In this document: positions 8,901 through 18,761 of the stretch, piece after piece
How the letters are laid out: every line of letters begins with the position of its first letter
How positions within the stretch are numbered: position 1 is the stretch's first letter
Made by a program: the position numbers and the translations under genes
Notes under the pieces: generated by a model
Told to the model about the DNA's origin: nothing
What the model saw: the letters and a program-made list of their open reading frames with translations, nothing else
The model's database searches: none
Assembly: GCF_001027925.1 (NCBI RefSeq)
Contig: NZ_LECT01000031.1
Span: 281,020 to 345,019, forward strand
Origin: Rhodopirellula islandica
Lineage (GTDB): Bacteria; Planctomycetota; Planctomycetia; Pirellulales; Pirellulaceae
Reading direction: 5' to 3'
DNA length: 64,000 nt

Positions 8901-10640
8901 ATGACGGGGAAGACCATTCACGAACTGCTGGAATTGCCCGAGCACGTCACGTCGCCGCATGCTTACCAAGTCTTTGGGCTGAATCCGGGGGAGTCCAATG
9001 CTGCCACGATTCACGAAGCCATCGCGCAGCGAATCAACCAGCTGAAAACAGCCAAACCCGCGACGGCGCCTGAAACCTGGTCCCGGGCGGCTCAGGTCTT
9101 GCAAACCGCTCAGCGGACGCTAACCGATCCCAAGAAGAAAGCCAAACTGGACGCCCGGTTCGGCATCGTCTCGATGGACGCCTCCACTTCGGCCCCCGCA
9201 GCCAACACCACTCCAAACTCCGCGCCCGCGGCACCGGTGGTGGATCCTTTGGCTGCATTGCTGCCGACCAGCCCTTCGCCGAGCGCTGCGACGCCACAAC
9301 CGACTGCTCCGACCAGCGCTCCCGCTCCAGCGCCCGCCACCGAACCTGTGATCGCGGAAGTCGTGGAAGCCTCCGTTGTTGGTGGACCAGTTTCAAGCGC
9401 CCCCGCGGTCGATCAGGTGCGCGTCACTCCGGGGCCGGCCCCGGCTACAGACCTTGGCAACCTTTCGACGACGACCGCTTCTTCGCCCAACCCATCCCCA
9501 GCACCACTGGTCGTGCAATCTCGATCGCCGTCCGCTGCTCGTGCGCGTCGCCGCCAGAGTTCCGGCGGTTGGTTGATGGGCGGATTCCTGTTGCTGGGGT
9601 TTGTCATCGTTGGATTCTTGGCCGCGTTCTTCTTCTGGGGACCAGGCGAAGTCCAAGTCGTTCGCAGCAACGATGGCATCACGATCCGAACCAAGAACGA
9701 CAACGCGAATCGCCCCGGACAATCTCAATCGACGGTGGTCGATCGAGCCGAACCAGCTCGGCAAGGCAAACCATCCAGCGACGGAATCATGAAACGACCG
9801 GGCGCCGGTCAAGCTGCCTCGGGGGACTCGTTGGGCAATTTCTTGTCCAATCCTGATTCGATGCCCGACGCTTCCATCCCTGATGCTGGGCCGACTCCCG
9901 GGATGGGGATGCAAGCCGACGCAACCGACAACATGCAACCCAGTGGTCCCCAACCAGGCGTTGGCGGCATGTCCCCAGCCACATCCGGCATGCAGCCCGA
10001 AGGGATGCAGCCCACCCCCGAGACATCCCCCCCAGATCCATCCCCACCGATGGGAATGACACCAGAGACACCTCCTGAAGCGACGCCAGAAAGCATTCAG
10101 GCAGGCGAAACCGCCATCACCGCCGCAGAAAACGCAATCCGCCAATCCGATTGGTCAACGATGAAGACCTTGGCGGAAACCGCTGAGAAAGCCGCGGCAA
10201 ACGAGGAACAAGTGACGCGTGCCGAAACCGTTTACCAAATCACCGACCTGGCGACGTACTACCGCGGCGGCGTTTCTCGAGCGATGGCGAATCTGAACGC
10301 GGGCAACGAGTTCAACGTGACCGACGCGATTTCGCTGTTGGTGGTCGAAGCGAGCGCCGACCAACTGATCGCGCGCCGTGGAGCCCGCAACTACACCTAC
10401 CCGCTCAACGAAGTTCCGTTTGTGGTCTCTCAAGCCTTGGCCGCGTTTCAATTGCCGATGGAATCCGAAACCGGGCAAGCCGCTCAGGCCGTCTACGAGT
10501 CGATCGCCTCCAAATCCACTCCCGAGGTCCGCGCGGACGCGGTGAGCATTTTGCGTTCGTTGCAAAATGTTGAGGGTGCCGACGTTCAACGGATCGCAGA
10601 GTGGATTGAAACCCGATACACCCCCAACACTTCGCAGTGA
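8901..10640 (+). CDS. J-domain-like N-terminus plus single transmembrane helix, Pro/Ala/Met-rich
   Basis: A 579-residue membrane protein of unknown function. Residues 1-90 resemble a divergent J-domain-like module found at the start of some planctomycete proteins (YQVFGLNPGESN, then AAQVLQTAQRTLTDPKKKAKLD), without a clear HPD motif. Next is a long Pro/Ala/Thr linker, then a strong transmembrane helix at about 225-245 (LMGGFLLLGFVIVGFLAAFFFWG) and a Pro/Met/Gly-rich segment with repeated GMQP-like words. A C-terminal helical domain (about 395-579) follows, ending in VQRIAEWIETRY. Topology: cytoplasmic N-terminus, extracytoplasmic C-terminus. The next gene starts inside its stop (GTGA), so the two are probably made together. 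The start at 8901 is chosen because conservation-like sequence begins there; the frame is open from 8829. Confidence 0.75.
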   Translation: MTGKTIHELLELPEHVTSPHAYQVFGLNPGESNAATIHEAIAQRINQLKTAKPATAPETWSRAAQVLQTAQRTLTDPKKKAKLDARFGIVSMDASTSAPAANTTPNSAPAAPVVDPLAALLPTSPSPSAATPQPTAPTSAPAPAPATEPVIAEVVEASVVGGPVSSAPAVDQVRVTPGPAPATDLGNLSTTTASSPNPSPAPLVVQSRSPSAARARRRQSSGGWLMGGFLLLGFVIVGFLAAFFFWGPGEVQVVRSNDGITIRTKNDNANRPGQSQSTVVDRAEPARQGKPSSDGIMKRPGAGQAASGDSLGNFLSNPDSMPDASIPDAGPTPGMGMQADATDNMQPSGPQPGVGGMSPATSGMQPEGMQPTPETSPPDPSPPMGMTPETPPEATPESIQAGETAITAAENAIRQSDWSTMKTLAETAEKAAANEEQVTRAETVYQITDLATYYRGGVSRAMANLNAGNEFNVTDAISLLVVEASADQLIARRGARNYTYPLNEVPFVVSQALAAFQLPMESETGQAAQAVYESIASKSTPEVRADAVSILRSLQNVEGADVQRIAEWIETRYTPNTSQ

Positions 10641-13627
10641 CCATCACCTTGAGTACCAAGCTAGCGTTCGCAATCGTTGCCGGGTGCTTCATCGCCTGCA
10701 TGACTCCCGTTCAGCTTGCCTGGAGTGTTGACCAAGAACCGTCCACTCCGGACATGCCCTCGCCCCAAACAGAGATGCTGGCCGCATCCGAATTTGATGA
10801 TCGAGTCCAGACCACCCTGCGATGGTGGAGCGACCGCGATCAATGGCGATCCGATGTGATCCAGGCCACTCGCCATCCCGATCCCGAAATTGCAGACCGT
10901 GCTCGTTGGGTCCAATCGCAATGGCAGCGAGGAATTCTCACTGACACACCGACGAAACTGGTGAACGTCCTCGCGAAGGTCACTCCCGCCGAAGCAATCG
11001 AAGTGTTGCTCGAAGCGGGTCGCTTCAATGCCGCCACGGTGGCGATCGAAGAGGCCTCCGGGACAATTGAATACGAAGCGATTCTCGCGCGAGTCTCGTT
11101 GGTCGTGGAATCTCGTTACCCGATCTACGCTCGAATCGCGATCCTGCAGGATTCGTTGCCCGACTTGATCGCGTTTCTCAACTTGGCATCCGCCAACAAG
11201 AAAATGGCATTGTGTCGCGACGACCTGATTCGACGTCCAGGCGATTCGCCCACACTTCCCGCGTCCGCTGAAAACTGGCGTGAGGACCAACGCGCCGAAG
11301 CCTTGTGCGTGATGCACTTGCTGCGAGGCAACCACGACGCCGCCACTGAAATCGCCCAACAACACGACGAACTTGCCCAGCAAAATCTGGCCGGCACCGA
11401 CGAAACGAACTCTTCACGGCACTCACTCAATCGAGTCGTTCGGATGGTGATATCCGATTGGAATGCGATCGCCGAAGAATCCTCTCAAGCAGCCAAGCGG
11501 CTCGAACAATCGGCTCAAAAAGGAACGCCCGTCAGCAAACTGAATGCGCGCGACGAAGCCATTCGACATTGGTCCGACACGTTGATCGCCGCGACACGAT
11601 CCGGCAACACCTCACTGCGTCAAGAAGCCATCCAAGCCTTGACACGAGACAACTCGAAAAGCTTGTCACCATCCTACGAAACGCTGCGTTGGCGATCGTT
11701 GTTGATCCACGGCGAAGTCGACACGGCGATCGACATCCTGGAAAAACAATCCCCGCGTGAGGCAGCCTCAGTTGCAATCAAGACCTCTCGGCATGCACGT
11801 GGTTTGCAGTTGCTGGGCTTCGACGCAGAGCAACTGGACACACACCTGGAACAATGGCTCGATGAAGCCATCGGTCAACAACGCAGTGTCCCGGAAAAGG
11901 AACTGACCTCTGGTTCGGATGTCGCCCCCCAAGACAAAGTCTTGGATTGCCTCGCGTTGATGCGCGTGGCAATCGACGTGGGGCGGAACGACATCGCCTA
12001 CCGGATCGCAACGCAACTCTCCGATTCACGGCTGTATGTCAAAGCCAGCCCCGGTCGCGAATCGGTCCTGACGCGGCACTTCGTTTTGGCAACGTTGGCT
12101 GCCACCGCGAAAACGGACTGGATCTTCGAACTGGCTGCACCAGAAAAACCCAGCCTCCTGTCGCGTTTGTCACTCCGGCTGGTTTCGCGGGTGGTGGATC
12201 CAACCAGCGAAGAACTCCTGTATTACCTGAACTGGTTTCTCTTTCAACATCGCCCGGACTGGTCCACCGAGCAATGTTTCCTCACAGCCTGCGAGATCGC
12301 GAGAGCCGAGCCGAAAGACGTGCGTCGACATCGTGAATGGATCGATTTGCTTGGCGAGCACCTTCGTTCGGGGGAATCCGAAAGCGATCTCCAACTACGC
12401 ACCAAAGTGGATGAGTACACCTTGTCCGAATCGGATATCCCGTCGTCCGAACAATGGAAACTGCTCTTTGAAGCACACGGACGCCCCGACCTCGTCCGCG
12501 CGATCGTTCGCGGCCAAGCGAACAACGGCGACTTGCAGGCTCAACTGAACTTGCTCACCGATCGACATCGTGATGAATGGCATGCTCCCACCCCGGAAGA
12601 CTTCGAAAGCATCTGGCAAGAACTGACCAGCGAACCGCAAACGGTTTTGAATTCGGGACTTCGCGATGACGCGATGATCGGCTTCGAGATCGTCCTGCAG
12701 CAATTCTTGTTCGCCCAGCGTGATGGCGATCAACCACTGGCCGATCAACTTGGAGAACAACTGCGGGTCATGGCAGCTTCCCCATCGACCGACATGCGAC
12801 AAAAAATGGCGGACGCGTTGGCTGGCGCGGGCATGTGGGATCTGGCCGAAGATCTCTATCAATCGCTGCTGCTGGTCACAGCCTTCGAATCGGACGAAAC
12901 GCTGGCCTTGATGGACATCGCCCGGGCCTACAACCGGTTTGTTTTGCGACGCACCACGGCCACCTCTCCCGACGAAGGCAACGCTGCCGAAGCGGAACTG
13001 GAACGCTTGCCATCCACCGTCATTGAAAAACGCCAGCGAGCCATCTGCTGGTACGACCTCGGTTTCGCGGGAACCTTGGCCGCCTCGGACTATCAAGAAA
13101 TCAACTACGTCACTCTGCCCCAGTTGATCTTGAGGAATCAATTGGAACTGATTCTTCAGTCCGATCAGCAGCAATTGACCTCCGAGGAACAACAAGAAGT
13201 CAAGCGTCTCTTTGAGTTGCTGCTTCGCTTGGAACCCATCGACATCCACTCCGCGGAATTGATGCTGCCACGAATCAAGCAGTTGGGCATGACGGAATTG
13301 GCCGACGAATGGCTCAACCGAATCGTGGACGCGGGCCAGCAGCACATGCGTCAATTCCCGCTCGATGCGACCGCCGCCAACAATGTGGCTTGGTGTGCCG
13401 TTCGCAACCATTCGCGATTGGATGACGCGCTCGATCTGTCACGCCAAGCCGTTGCGATGGAACCGGACAGCGCCGTGTACCGAGACACACTCGCTGAAAT
13501 CTTGGCTCAAAGGGGCGAAATCACCCAAGCCCTGCAGCTGGAACGAACCAGCCTCTTGGATGATCCGGGCCAATGGCACCTGCACCTGCAAATCGACCGC
13601 TTCGAGTCGATGAAGCAAGCTGAGTAG
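10637..13627 (+). CDS. Large exported TPR-containing protein
   Basis: A 996-residue protein with a GTG start that overlaps the preceding stop (GTGA, 10637-10640), implying translational coupling. A signal peptide or anchor covers residues 8-30 (LAFAIVAGCFIACMTPVQLA). Most of the sequence is alpha-helical solenoid of irregular repeats rich in Ala, Glu and Leu, and the last 90 residues contain recognisable TPR units (NNVAWCAVRNHSRLDDALDL and RDTLAEILAQRGEITQALQL). It probably serves as a scaffold or adaptor outside the cytoplasm, working with the J-domain-like membrane protein upstream whose C-terminal domain faces the same side. No catalytic motif is visible, so no enzyme function is proposed. 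Confidence 0.8.
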   Translation: MTITLSTKLAFAIVAGCFIACMTPVQLAWSVDQEPSTPDMPSPQTEMLAASEFDDRVQTTLRWWSDRDQWRSDVIQATRHPDPEIADRARWVQSQWQRGILTDTPTKLVNVLAKVTPAEAIEVLLEAGRFNAATVAIEEASGTIEYEAILARVSLVVESRYPIYARIAILQDSLPDLIAFLNLASANKKMALCRDDLIRRPGDSPTLPASAENWREDQRAEALCVMHLLRGNHDAATEIAQQHDELAQQNLAGTDETNSSRHSLNRVVRMVISDWNAIAEESSQAAKRLEQSAQKGTPVSKLNARDEAIRHWSDTLIAATRSGNTSLRQEAIQALTRDNSKSLSPSYETLRWRSLLIHGEVDTAIDILEKQSPREAASVAIKTSRHARGLQLLGFDAEQLDTHLEQWLDEAIGQQRSVPEKELTSGSDVAPQDKVLDCLALMRVAIDVGRNDIAYRIATQLSDSRLYVKASPGRESVLTRHFVLATLAATAKTDWIFELAAPEKPSLLSRLSLRLVSRVVDPTSEELLYYLNWFLFQHRPDWSTEQCFLTACEIARAEPKDVRRHREWIDLLGEHLRSGESESDLQLRTKVDEYTLSESDIPSSEQWKLLFEAHGRPDLVRAIVRGQANNGDLQAQLNLLTDRHRDEWHAPTPEDFESIWQELTSEPQTVLNSGLRDDAMIGFEIVLQQFLFAQRDGDQPLADQLGEQLRVMAASPSTDMRQKMADALAGAGMWDLAEDLYQSLLLVTAFESDETLALMDIARAYNRFVLRRTTATSPDEGNAAEAELERLPSTVIEKRQRAICWYDLGFAGTLAASDYQEINYVTLPQLILRNQLELILQSDQQQLTSEEQQEVKRLFELLLRLEPIDIHSAELMLPRIKQLGMTELADEWLNRIVDAGQQHMRQFPLDATAANNVAWCAVRNHSRLDDALDLSRQAVAMEPDSAVYRDTLAEILAQRGEITQALQLERTSLLDDPGQWHLHLQIDRFESMKQAE

Positions 13628-13763
13628 CGCCTCGCTCATCCCGTTGGGAAGCTGCGTCCATTGAGGCCGATGGTCAACGACCAAGTTCCCCCCACAGCCT
13701 CGTTTCAGGAGAGGTGCAGCGTACGCTTCCGCCGGATGAGACAGAAATGGAACGTGTCCTTCC

Positions 13764-14384
13764 TCACTTGCGACCGAACAACCGCCCCATGCCGAACTGG
13801 ACGACATCCATCATGTCAAAGTCGCCGTCGCCGTCTTGGTCAAACATCCGGCCCAACATGCTTCCACCATCGGCCGATTGCTGAACCGACGCCTTTTCTT
13901 GCCGAAGCATGTCACCCAGGCCATCGGGCGACAAACCTTTGGACTTTCGCTGCTGTCCTAGCACGCCCATCAGGACCGGCGCCAACATCATCATCAACTT
14001 GGTGGATTGTCCCATCGAAAGTCCGCTCGCGGCGCTCACACCATGTTCGACGCGTTCTTTCTTGTTGCCCAGGATGTGATCCAAGATCGCGCCGCCAGCG
14101 GTGGTCTTGGACGTCACGCCCGAATTTTGCGTTGCATCATCGGATCCAAACAATCCGCCTAAATGATCCAGCACCGAACCGTCATGATCACGCTCCAACG
14201 CGTGATGCAGTTGAGCCGTTTGAGTGGGATCGTCGGCTTGACGCGTCACCGCGCCCAGCAAGGTTGGCAACGCGGCACTGACCGCATTGCGAACCGCAGA
14301 CTCATCCGCACCCAGCGATCGACTCAGGCTTGAGATTCGCTCGGGTGTCATTTGTCGACCGACTTGTTCCAACAACTCAGACAT
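13764..14384 (-). CDS. DUF937 (YidB-like) protein
   Basis: A 206-residue protein of the DUF937 family. The N-terminal LLEQVGRQMTPERISSLSRSLGADESAVRNAVSAALPTLLGAV pattern (residues 4-46) is typical, followed by LDHLGGLFG and a second half containing GGAILDHILGNKKERVEHGV and KLMMMLAPVLMGVLGQQ, also hallmarks of the family. The C-terminus carries DQDGDGDFDMMDVVQFGMG, an EF-hand-like acidic calcium loop that may be a dockerin-like addition. Function is unknown; it is probably cytoplasmic or loosely membrane associated, as no signal peptide is present. It converges with the TPR gene and lies 110 bases downstream of the purine nucleoside phosphorylase gene on the same strand. Confidence 0.9.
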   Translation of the reverse strand: MSELLEQVGRQMTPERISSLSRSLGADESAVRNAVSAALPTLLGAVTRQADDPTQTAQLHHALERDHDGSVLDHLGGLFGSDDATQNSGVTSKTTAGGAILDHILGNKKERVEHGVSAASGLSMGQSTKLMMMLAPVLMGVLGQQRKSKGLSPDGLGDMLRQEKASVQQSADGGSMLGRMFDQDGDGDFDMMDVVQFGMGRLFGRK

Positions 14385-14498
14385 AGATCAATCCTCGAGA
14401 CGGGCTTTCAGAAAAGAATGGGGGGGTGCCTGAACGATTGTATCTTTCGCCACACCACCTTGGCACCCGTCACGATCACCCCATCGCGACTGAATCGA

Positions 14499-15338
14499 TC
14501 AAGCGATCCGAACTTCGCCGCACTCTTCGACGATGCCTCGAACGATGGTTCGCAACTTCGGTTCGGCGGCATTTGCTGTCGCAATGATCTCAGACACATC
14601 AGCCGGTTTCAGAGCGTCCGGTAAACACATGTCGGTGATCACACTCAATCCAACCACTTTCATTCCGGCGTGCACGGCGACGATCGTTTCCGGAACGGTA
14701 CTCATTCCAACCACATCGGCACCGATCTGACGGAGGTAGCGATATTCAGCGCGTGTTTCCAAGCATGGTCCCGCCACGGCCACAAAAACACCTTTGTGAG
14801 GATAGATATCATTGCGTCGAGCGATGGCCAACGTGCGGTCGATCCAAGTTTGGTCGTAGGGTTCGCACATATCGGGAAAACGTGGCCCCAAGCGGTCGTC
14901 GTTGATCCCGATCAAGGGATTGCCGCCCATCAAGTTGATCTGGTCCTCGATCACCATGATGTCGCCGTTGTTGAAATAGGGGTTCATCCCCCCGCAGGCA
15001 TTGCTGACGACCAGCAACTCGGCTCCCATCGCCTTGAAGACACGCACCGGCAACGTGATGTCCTTCAAGTCATAACCTTCATAGAAGTGGAAACGACCCT
15101 CCATCGCCAACACAGGCACGCCGCCCATCCGGCCGATAATCAAGCGTCCCGCGTGGCTGGTTGCGGTCGACTTCAGAAAGTGCGGCACCTCCGAGTAATC
15201 CAGCGAGGCTTCGACTTCGATGTCCTCGACCAAACCTCCCAGTCCGGTCCCCAGGATGATGCCAACGCGCGGTGTGTCGCGGGTGTGACGACGGATTTCT
15301 GTGCAGGCTTCTTCAATTTTGTCGTGCAGATCGAGCAT
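14499..15338 (-). CDS. Purine nucleoside phosphorylase, trimeric type
   Basis: Phosphorolysis of purine nucleosides to base and (deoxy)ribose 1-phosphate in purine salvage; cytoplasmic, 279 residues, the family length. Clear motifs: GTGLGG (30-35), the phosphate-binding SHAGR (61-65), RFHFYEGY (82-89), SNACGGMN (112-119), GPCLETRAE (190-198, with Glu194 expected to contact the base) and GMSTVPE (211-217). The residue that reads the purine 6-position is normally Asn in SxITN; here the sequence is SVITDMC, with Asp236. In the related methylthioadenosine phosphorylases Asp is normal at this place, so the enzyme may accept adenosine-type substrates. That is inference; the family assignment is secure. 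Because of this I leave the symbol blank (punA or deoD-like naming would imply a specificity). Confidence 0.93.
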   Translation of the reverse strand: MLDLHDKIEEACTEIRRHTRDTPRVGIILGTGLGGLVEDIEVEASLDYSEVPHFLKSTATSHAGRLIIGRMGGVPVLAMEGRFHFYEGYDLKDITLPVRVFKAMGAELLVVSNACGGMNPYFNNGDIMVIEDQINLMGGNPLIGINDDRLGPRFPDMCEPYDQTWIDRTLAIARRNDIYPHKGVFVAVAGPCLETRAEYRYLRQIGADVVGMSTVPETIVAVHAGMKVVGLSVITDMCLPDALKPADVSEIIATANAAEPKLRTIVRGIVEECGEVRIA

Positions 15339-15429
15339 GGATCAGGTTGAGTTGGAGTGCCACCGATGATTGAAACTGCCGAACGTTGTATGTTACCAAC
15401 CGCTTGGAATCCACTCGTCTGCTCGCAAC

Positions 15430-17904
15430 ATGATTCGTCGCATGCCTTCATCTTCTCCCTCTCAAACATCCGCCACACCGTCTCCCGACGTGTTTGAAAA
15501 GCTGGCCACGTTCTATTTGGGACGCGAGTACGATCTCGCAAACGGCAAAGCACTCGACAATTTGCTGCTCTACGATGCGAAGGACCTGTGCACGCATGCG
15601 ATGTGCGTGGGCATGACCGGCAGCGGAAAAACCGGGTTGTGCCTGTCGTTGTTGGAAGAAGCCGCGATCGACGGCATCCCGGCGATTTGCATCGACCCCA
15701 AAGGGGATTTGGCGAACCTGATGCTCGCCTTCCCCGACATGAAACCTGATGATTTCCTGCCGTGGTTGGAACAAGGCGAAGCGTCTCGCAAAGGCATGAC
15801 GCTGGAGGAGTACGCTGCGAAAACGGCAGAGACGTGGAAAAACGGCTTGGCCTCCTGGGGGCAATCCACCGACCGCGTCGCCCGATTCAAAGCCGCCGCC
15901 GACGTCGCGATCTACACCCCCGGCAGCAACACCGGGATTCCACTGACCGTCCTGAAGAGCTTTGACGCGCCACCCCCGGAGGTCCTCTCCGACACCGACG
16001 CGATGCGAGAACGTGTCACGGGTGCTGCCTCGGGATTGCTGACGCTGCTGGGAATGGAAGCCGACCCGCTGCTTTCCCGCGAACACATTTTGATCAGCTC
16101 GATCTTGGAGCATTGTTGGCGGGACGGACGCGGTGTCACGATTGGTGATTTGATCGGCTTGATCTCCGCACCGCCAATCACCCGAGTCGGTGTGCTCGAC
16201 CTCGACACCTTCATGCCGCCCAGCGAACGAGCCAAGCTGGCGATGACGCTCAACAATCTGTTGGCCTCGCCCGCGTTCTCGTCGTGGCTGGAAGGGGAAT
16301 CGCTTTCGATCCCCGACCTGCTGTACACCAAAGAGGGCAAACCCAAACTCTCGATCCTGTCGATCGCACACCTCGGCGATCAAGAACGCATGTTCTTCGT
16401 CACGATCTTGCTCAACGAAATCGTCTCCTGGATGCGAACGCAAAGCGGCACCAGTTCACTGCGAGCGATGCTGTACATGGACGAGGTTGCCGGTTACTTC
16501 CCACCGGTCGCCAACCCGCCCTCCAAACCGCCGATGCTGACCTTGCTCAAACAAGCCCGGGCGTTTGGACTGGGCGTCACACTTGCGACTCAGAACCCAG
16601 TCGACCTGGACTACAAAGGCTTGTCCAACATCGGCACCTGGTTCCTCGGCCGATTGCAGACCGAACGCGACAAAGCTCGGGTGCTGGATGGGCTGGAAGG
16701 CGCCGCCGCTCAATCCGGCAAACCGTTCAACAAGGCTGAGATGGAACAATTGCTCGCGTCACTGGGCAGCCGCGTGTTCCTGATGAACAACGTTCATGAC
16801 GATGGCCCGACCGTGTTCCAAACCCGCTGGGCGATGTCGTTCCTGGCCGGCCCTTTGGCTCGCGACCAAATCGCCATGTTGATGGCGGACCGCAAAGCGG
16901 AACTCGCGGCTGAACAAGCTGGCGAACACGAATCCGTTTCCAACGAAGTCTCCTCGCCCAGCCGCCCGGTCTTGCCAACCGGAATCGGCGAAGCGTTCCT
17001 GGTTCCGACCCGGTACCCCAGCGGCGAGGGTCGCCGTGTTTACCGAGCGGCGCTACTGGGGGAAGGCTCCATGCACTTCGTCCGCAGCAGCGCCGGGGTG
17101 GACGAATGGGTCGACGCCCGCCGAGTCTTGCGATGCGGCCAGGGAGTTCCAGAGGACGTTTGGGAATCCAGCGAACCTTTGGATGTCGATGCCGAATGGG
17201 TGTCCGATCCAGAAGAAGGTTTCGACTTCACCGATTTGCCCGACGACCTTCGGGGAGCCAGCAAGCTGAAGTCGATTCAAAAGCGATTGAAAGACTATCT
17301 CTACCGACATCATCCCATGGAGCTTTTCAAAAGCCCCGCCCTGGGTGAGTACGCCCCCGCAGGGGCCAATGAAGTCGAAGCACGACTGCACTTCCAACAA
17401 GCCGCTCGTGAAGAACGCGACTTGCAAACGGAAAAACTGCGTGACAAATACGGCTCCAAGATGAAGTCACTCGAAAGCAAAATGCGAACGGCAGAGGAGC
17501 GAATTGCCCGTGAAGAAGGGCAATACGAATCCGCCAAGATGTCTTCCATTCTGTCCTTCGGCACCTCGCTGATTGGTGCGTTCATGGGACGCAAGATTGC
17601 CAGCCGAACGAACGTTTCCAAGATGTCGACGGCAGCACGCGGCGCGTCACGCGCCGCTCAACAACGCGGCGATGTCAAACGCGCTGAAGCGGCGTTGGAG
17701 CAACTGCACATCGACATGCAAGAACTCGAAGACGAACTGCGTCACGAGATCGATCAGCTCGGACAGGAATTCGACATCGAAAACCTGGAGCTCGAAACGG
17801 TGACGATCCCACCGCGAAAAAGCGACCTGAAGATCGGCGATCCCGTCATTCTCTGGACGCCTTGGCAAGTTGACTCCACCGGCGACGCCACCGCGTTGTT
17901 CTAA
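15430..17904 (+). CDS. HerA/VirB4-type DUF87 ATPase with C-terminal coiled coil
   Basis: An 824-residue P-loop ATPase. Walker A is GMTGSGKTG near residues 60-68, followed by PAICIDPKGDLANLM, a pattern of the HerA/FtsK-like family; Walker B is MLYMDEVAGYFP near 347-358, and an arginine-containing motif follows LATQNPVDLDYKGLSN. The C-terminal third has a long charged coiled coil, a short hydrophobic segment (SILSFGTSLIGAFMG) and another coiled coil, which distinguishes it from DNA-repair HerA proteins. No nurA-like nuclease is adjacent, so a role in double-strand break processing is not supported. ATP-driven DNA or protein translocation is all that can be inferred. I start at ATG 15430; the frame is open from a TTG at 15370. 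Confidence 0.88.
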   Translation: MIRRMPSSSPSQTSATPSPDVFEKLATFYLGREYDLANGKALDNLLLYDAKDLCTHAMCVGMTGSGKTGLCLSLLEEAAIDGIPAICIDPKGDLANLMLAFPDMKPDDFLPWLEQGEASRKGMTLEEYAAKTAETWKNGLASWGQSTDRVARFKAAADVAIYTPGSNTGIPLTVLKSFDAPPPEVLSDTDAMRERVTGAASGLLTLLGMEADPLLSREHILISSILEHCWRDGRGVTIGDLIGLISAPPITRVGVLDLDTFMPPSERAKLAMTLNNLLASPAFSSWLEGESLSIPDLLYTKEGKPKLSILSIAHLGDQERMFFVTILLNEIVSWMRTQSGTSSLRAMLYMDEVAGYFPPVANPPSKPPMLTLLKQARAFGLGVTLATQNPVDLDYKGLSNIGTWFLGRLQTERDKARVLDGLEGAAAQSGKPFNKAEMEQLLASLGSRVFLMNNVHDDGPTVFQTRWAMSFLAGPLARDQIAMLMADRKAELAAEQAGEHESVSNEVSSPSRPVLPTGIGEAFLVPTRYPSGEGRRVYRAALLGEGSMHFVRSSAGVDEWVDARRVLRCGQGVPEDVWESSEPLDVDAEWVSDPEEGFDFTDLPDDLRGASKLKSIQKRLKDYLYRHHPMELFKSPALGEYAPAGANEVEARLHFQQAAREERDLQTEKLRDKYGSKMKSLESKMRTAEERIAREEGQYESAKMSSILSFGTSLIGAFMGRKIASRTNVSKMSTAARGASRAAQQRGDVKRAEAALEQLHIDMQELEDELRHEIDQLGQEFDIENLELETVTIPPRKSDLKIGDPVILWTPWQVDSTGDATALF

Positions 17905-18080
17905 GCCCCGCGTTGTTCCTGGTATCGTGTTTGGTTGGGTTCCCGCAACAACCGCTCCTGAAACGAAGTTTGTGGAGAGGTCGAGCGACGCCGTTCAGGC
18001 GCACGCGAGGGTGAGGGCCGGGCAGGGATTCGGATTGCATGGCCCTCCCCGGTTAAGAGTCGGCCCGAAACCGCCTCGGA

Positions 18081-18761
18081 TCAGCGGCCGTAGTGGATAT
18101 GAAATCCGCTGCTGTGACCATGACGAGGTGGTGCACGGTAAACCGGACGAGCCCTGTAAACAGGCGCCGGCTGAACGTACACACGTGGCGCGGGCACATA
18201 CACTGGCGTTTCGACCACCGCCGGTGCTCGGACGATGACCTGGTCACCGACGGGAGCGTTCTGCATCGCTGAGATCACCACTTCGCTGACGCCTTGTTGG
18301 TGCAACGTGATGATGTCTGAAACGACAGGGCGTCGCTGAACACCGCGGGATGCGATTTGATTCAGCACCACACCTTCGCTGACACCGCTGCGGCACATCG
18401 CAACAACATCGTTGAACGAAACTGCCCCGGCGGGAACCGGAGCCGGTGTGTAAGCGGGAGTGGTCTGGGCGTAGGTGGATTGCCCGTAGTACTGCTGAGC
18501 TCGCAGCTCTTTGTCTTTCGCGTTGCCCAGCACCCCACCAGCGACCGCGCCGACGGCGCCACCGATGGCGGCTCCGGCACCCGCTTCGCCGTTGTTGTCT
18601 CCGATGATCGCACCTGCGATCGCACCGGTGATGCCGCCCCAAGTTGCACCGCGTTGGGTATTGGCTTGGGCCATGGCACTGTTGGGGGAGAAGACTCCCG
18701 ATGCCAACACGGCGGCACCGACAAGAATCAAACGGACGCTAAAGTTGAATTGGGTTTTCAT
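18081..18761 (-). CDS. Exported glycine-zipper protein
   Basis: A 226-residue exported protein. A signal peptide occupies residues 1-31 (hydrophobic LILVGAAVLASGVF, cleavage after SAMAQA). Residues 39-80 form a glycine zipper (GGITGAIAGAIIGDNNG then GAAIGGAVGAVAGGVLG), which packs as membrane-inserted helices in outer-membrane or periplasmic proteins. A helical pair follows (VVAMCRSGVSEGVVLNQI and IITLHQQGVSEVVISAM), a motif often seen with glycine zippers in planctomycetes, and the tail is rich in Pro, Tyr, Val and Arg, ending in HGHSSGFHIHYGR. Probably an envelope structural or stress protein. The upstream gap of about 215 bases to the DUF2293 gene stop suggests it has its own promoter, but I cannot place it. 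Confidence 0.88.
   Translation of the reverse strand: MKTQFNFSVRLILVGAAVLASGVFSPNSAMAQANTQRGATWGGITGAIAGAIIGDNNGEAGAGAAIGGAVGAVAGGVLGNAKDKELRAQQYYGQSTYAQTTPAYTPAPVPAGAVSFNDVVAMCRSGVSEGVVLNQIASRGVQRRPVVSDIITLHQQGVSEVVISAMQNAPVGDQVIVRAPAVVETPVYVPAPRVYVQPAPVYRARPVYRAPPRHGHSSGFHIHYGR

Noticed and set aside
15430..17904. HerA as a partner of NurA in DNA end resection or as an anti-phage ATPase
   Set aside because: No nuclease or other defence gene is adjacent and the C-terminal coiled coils differ from HerA; only the ATPase family is kept.
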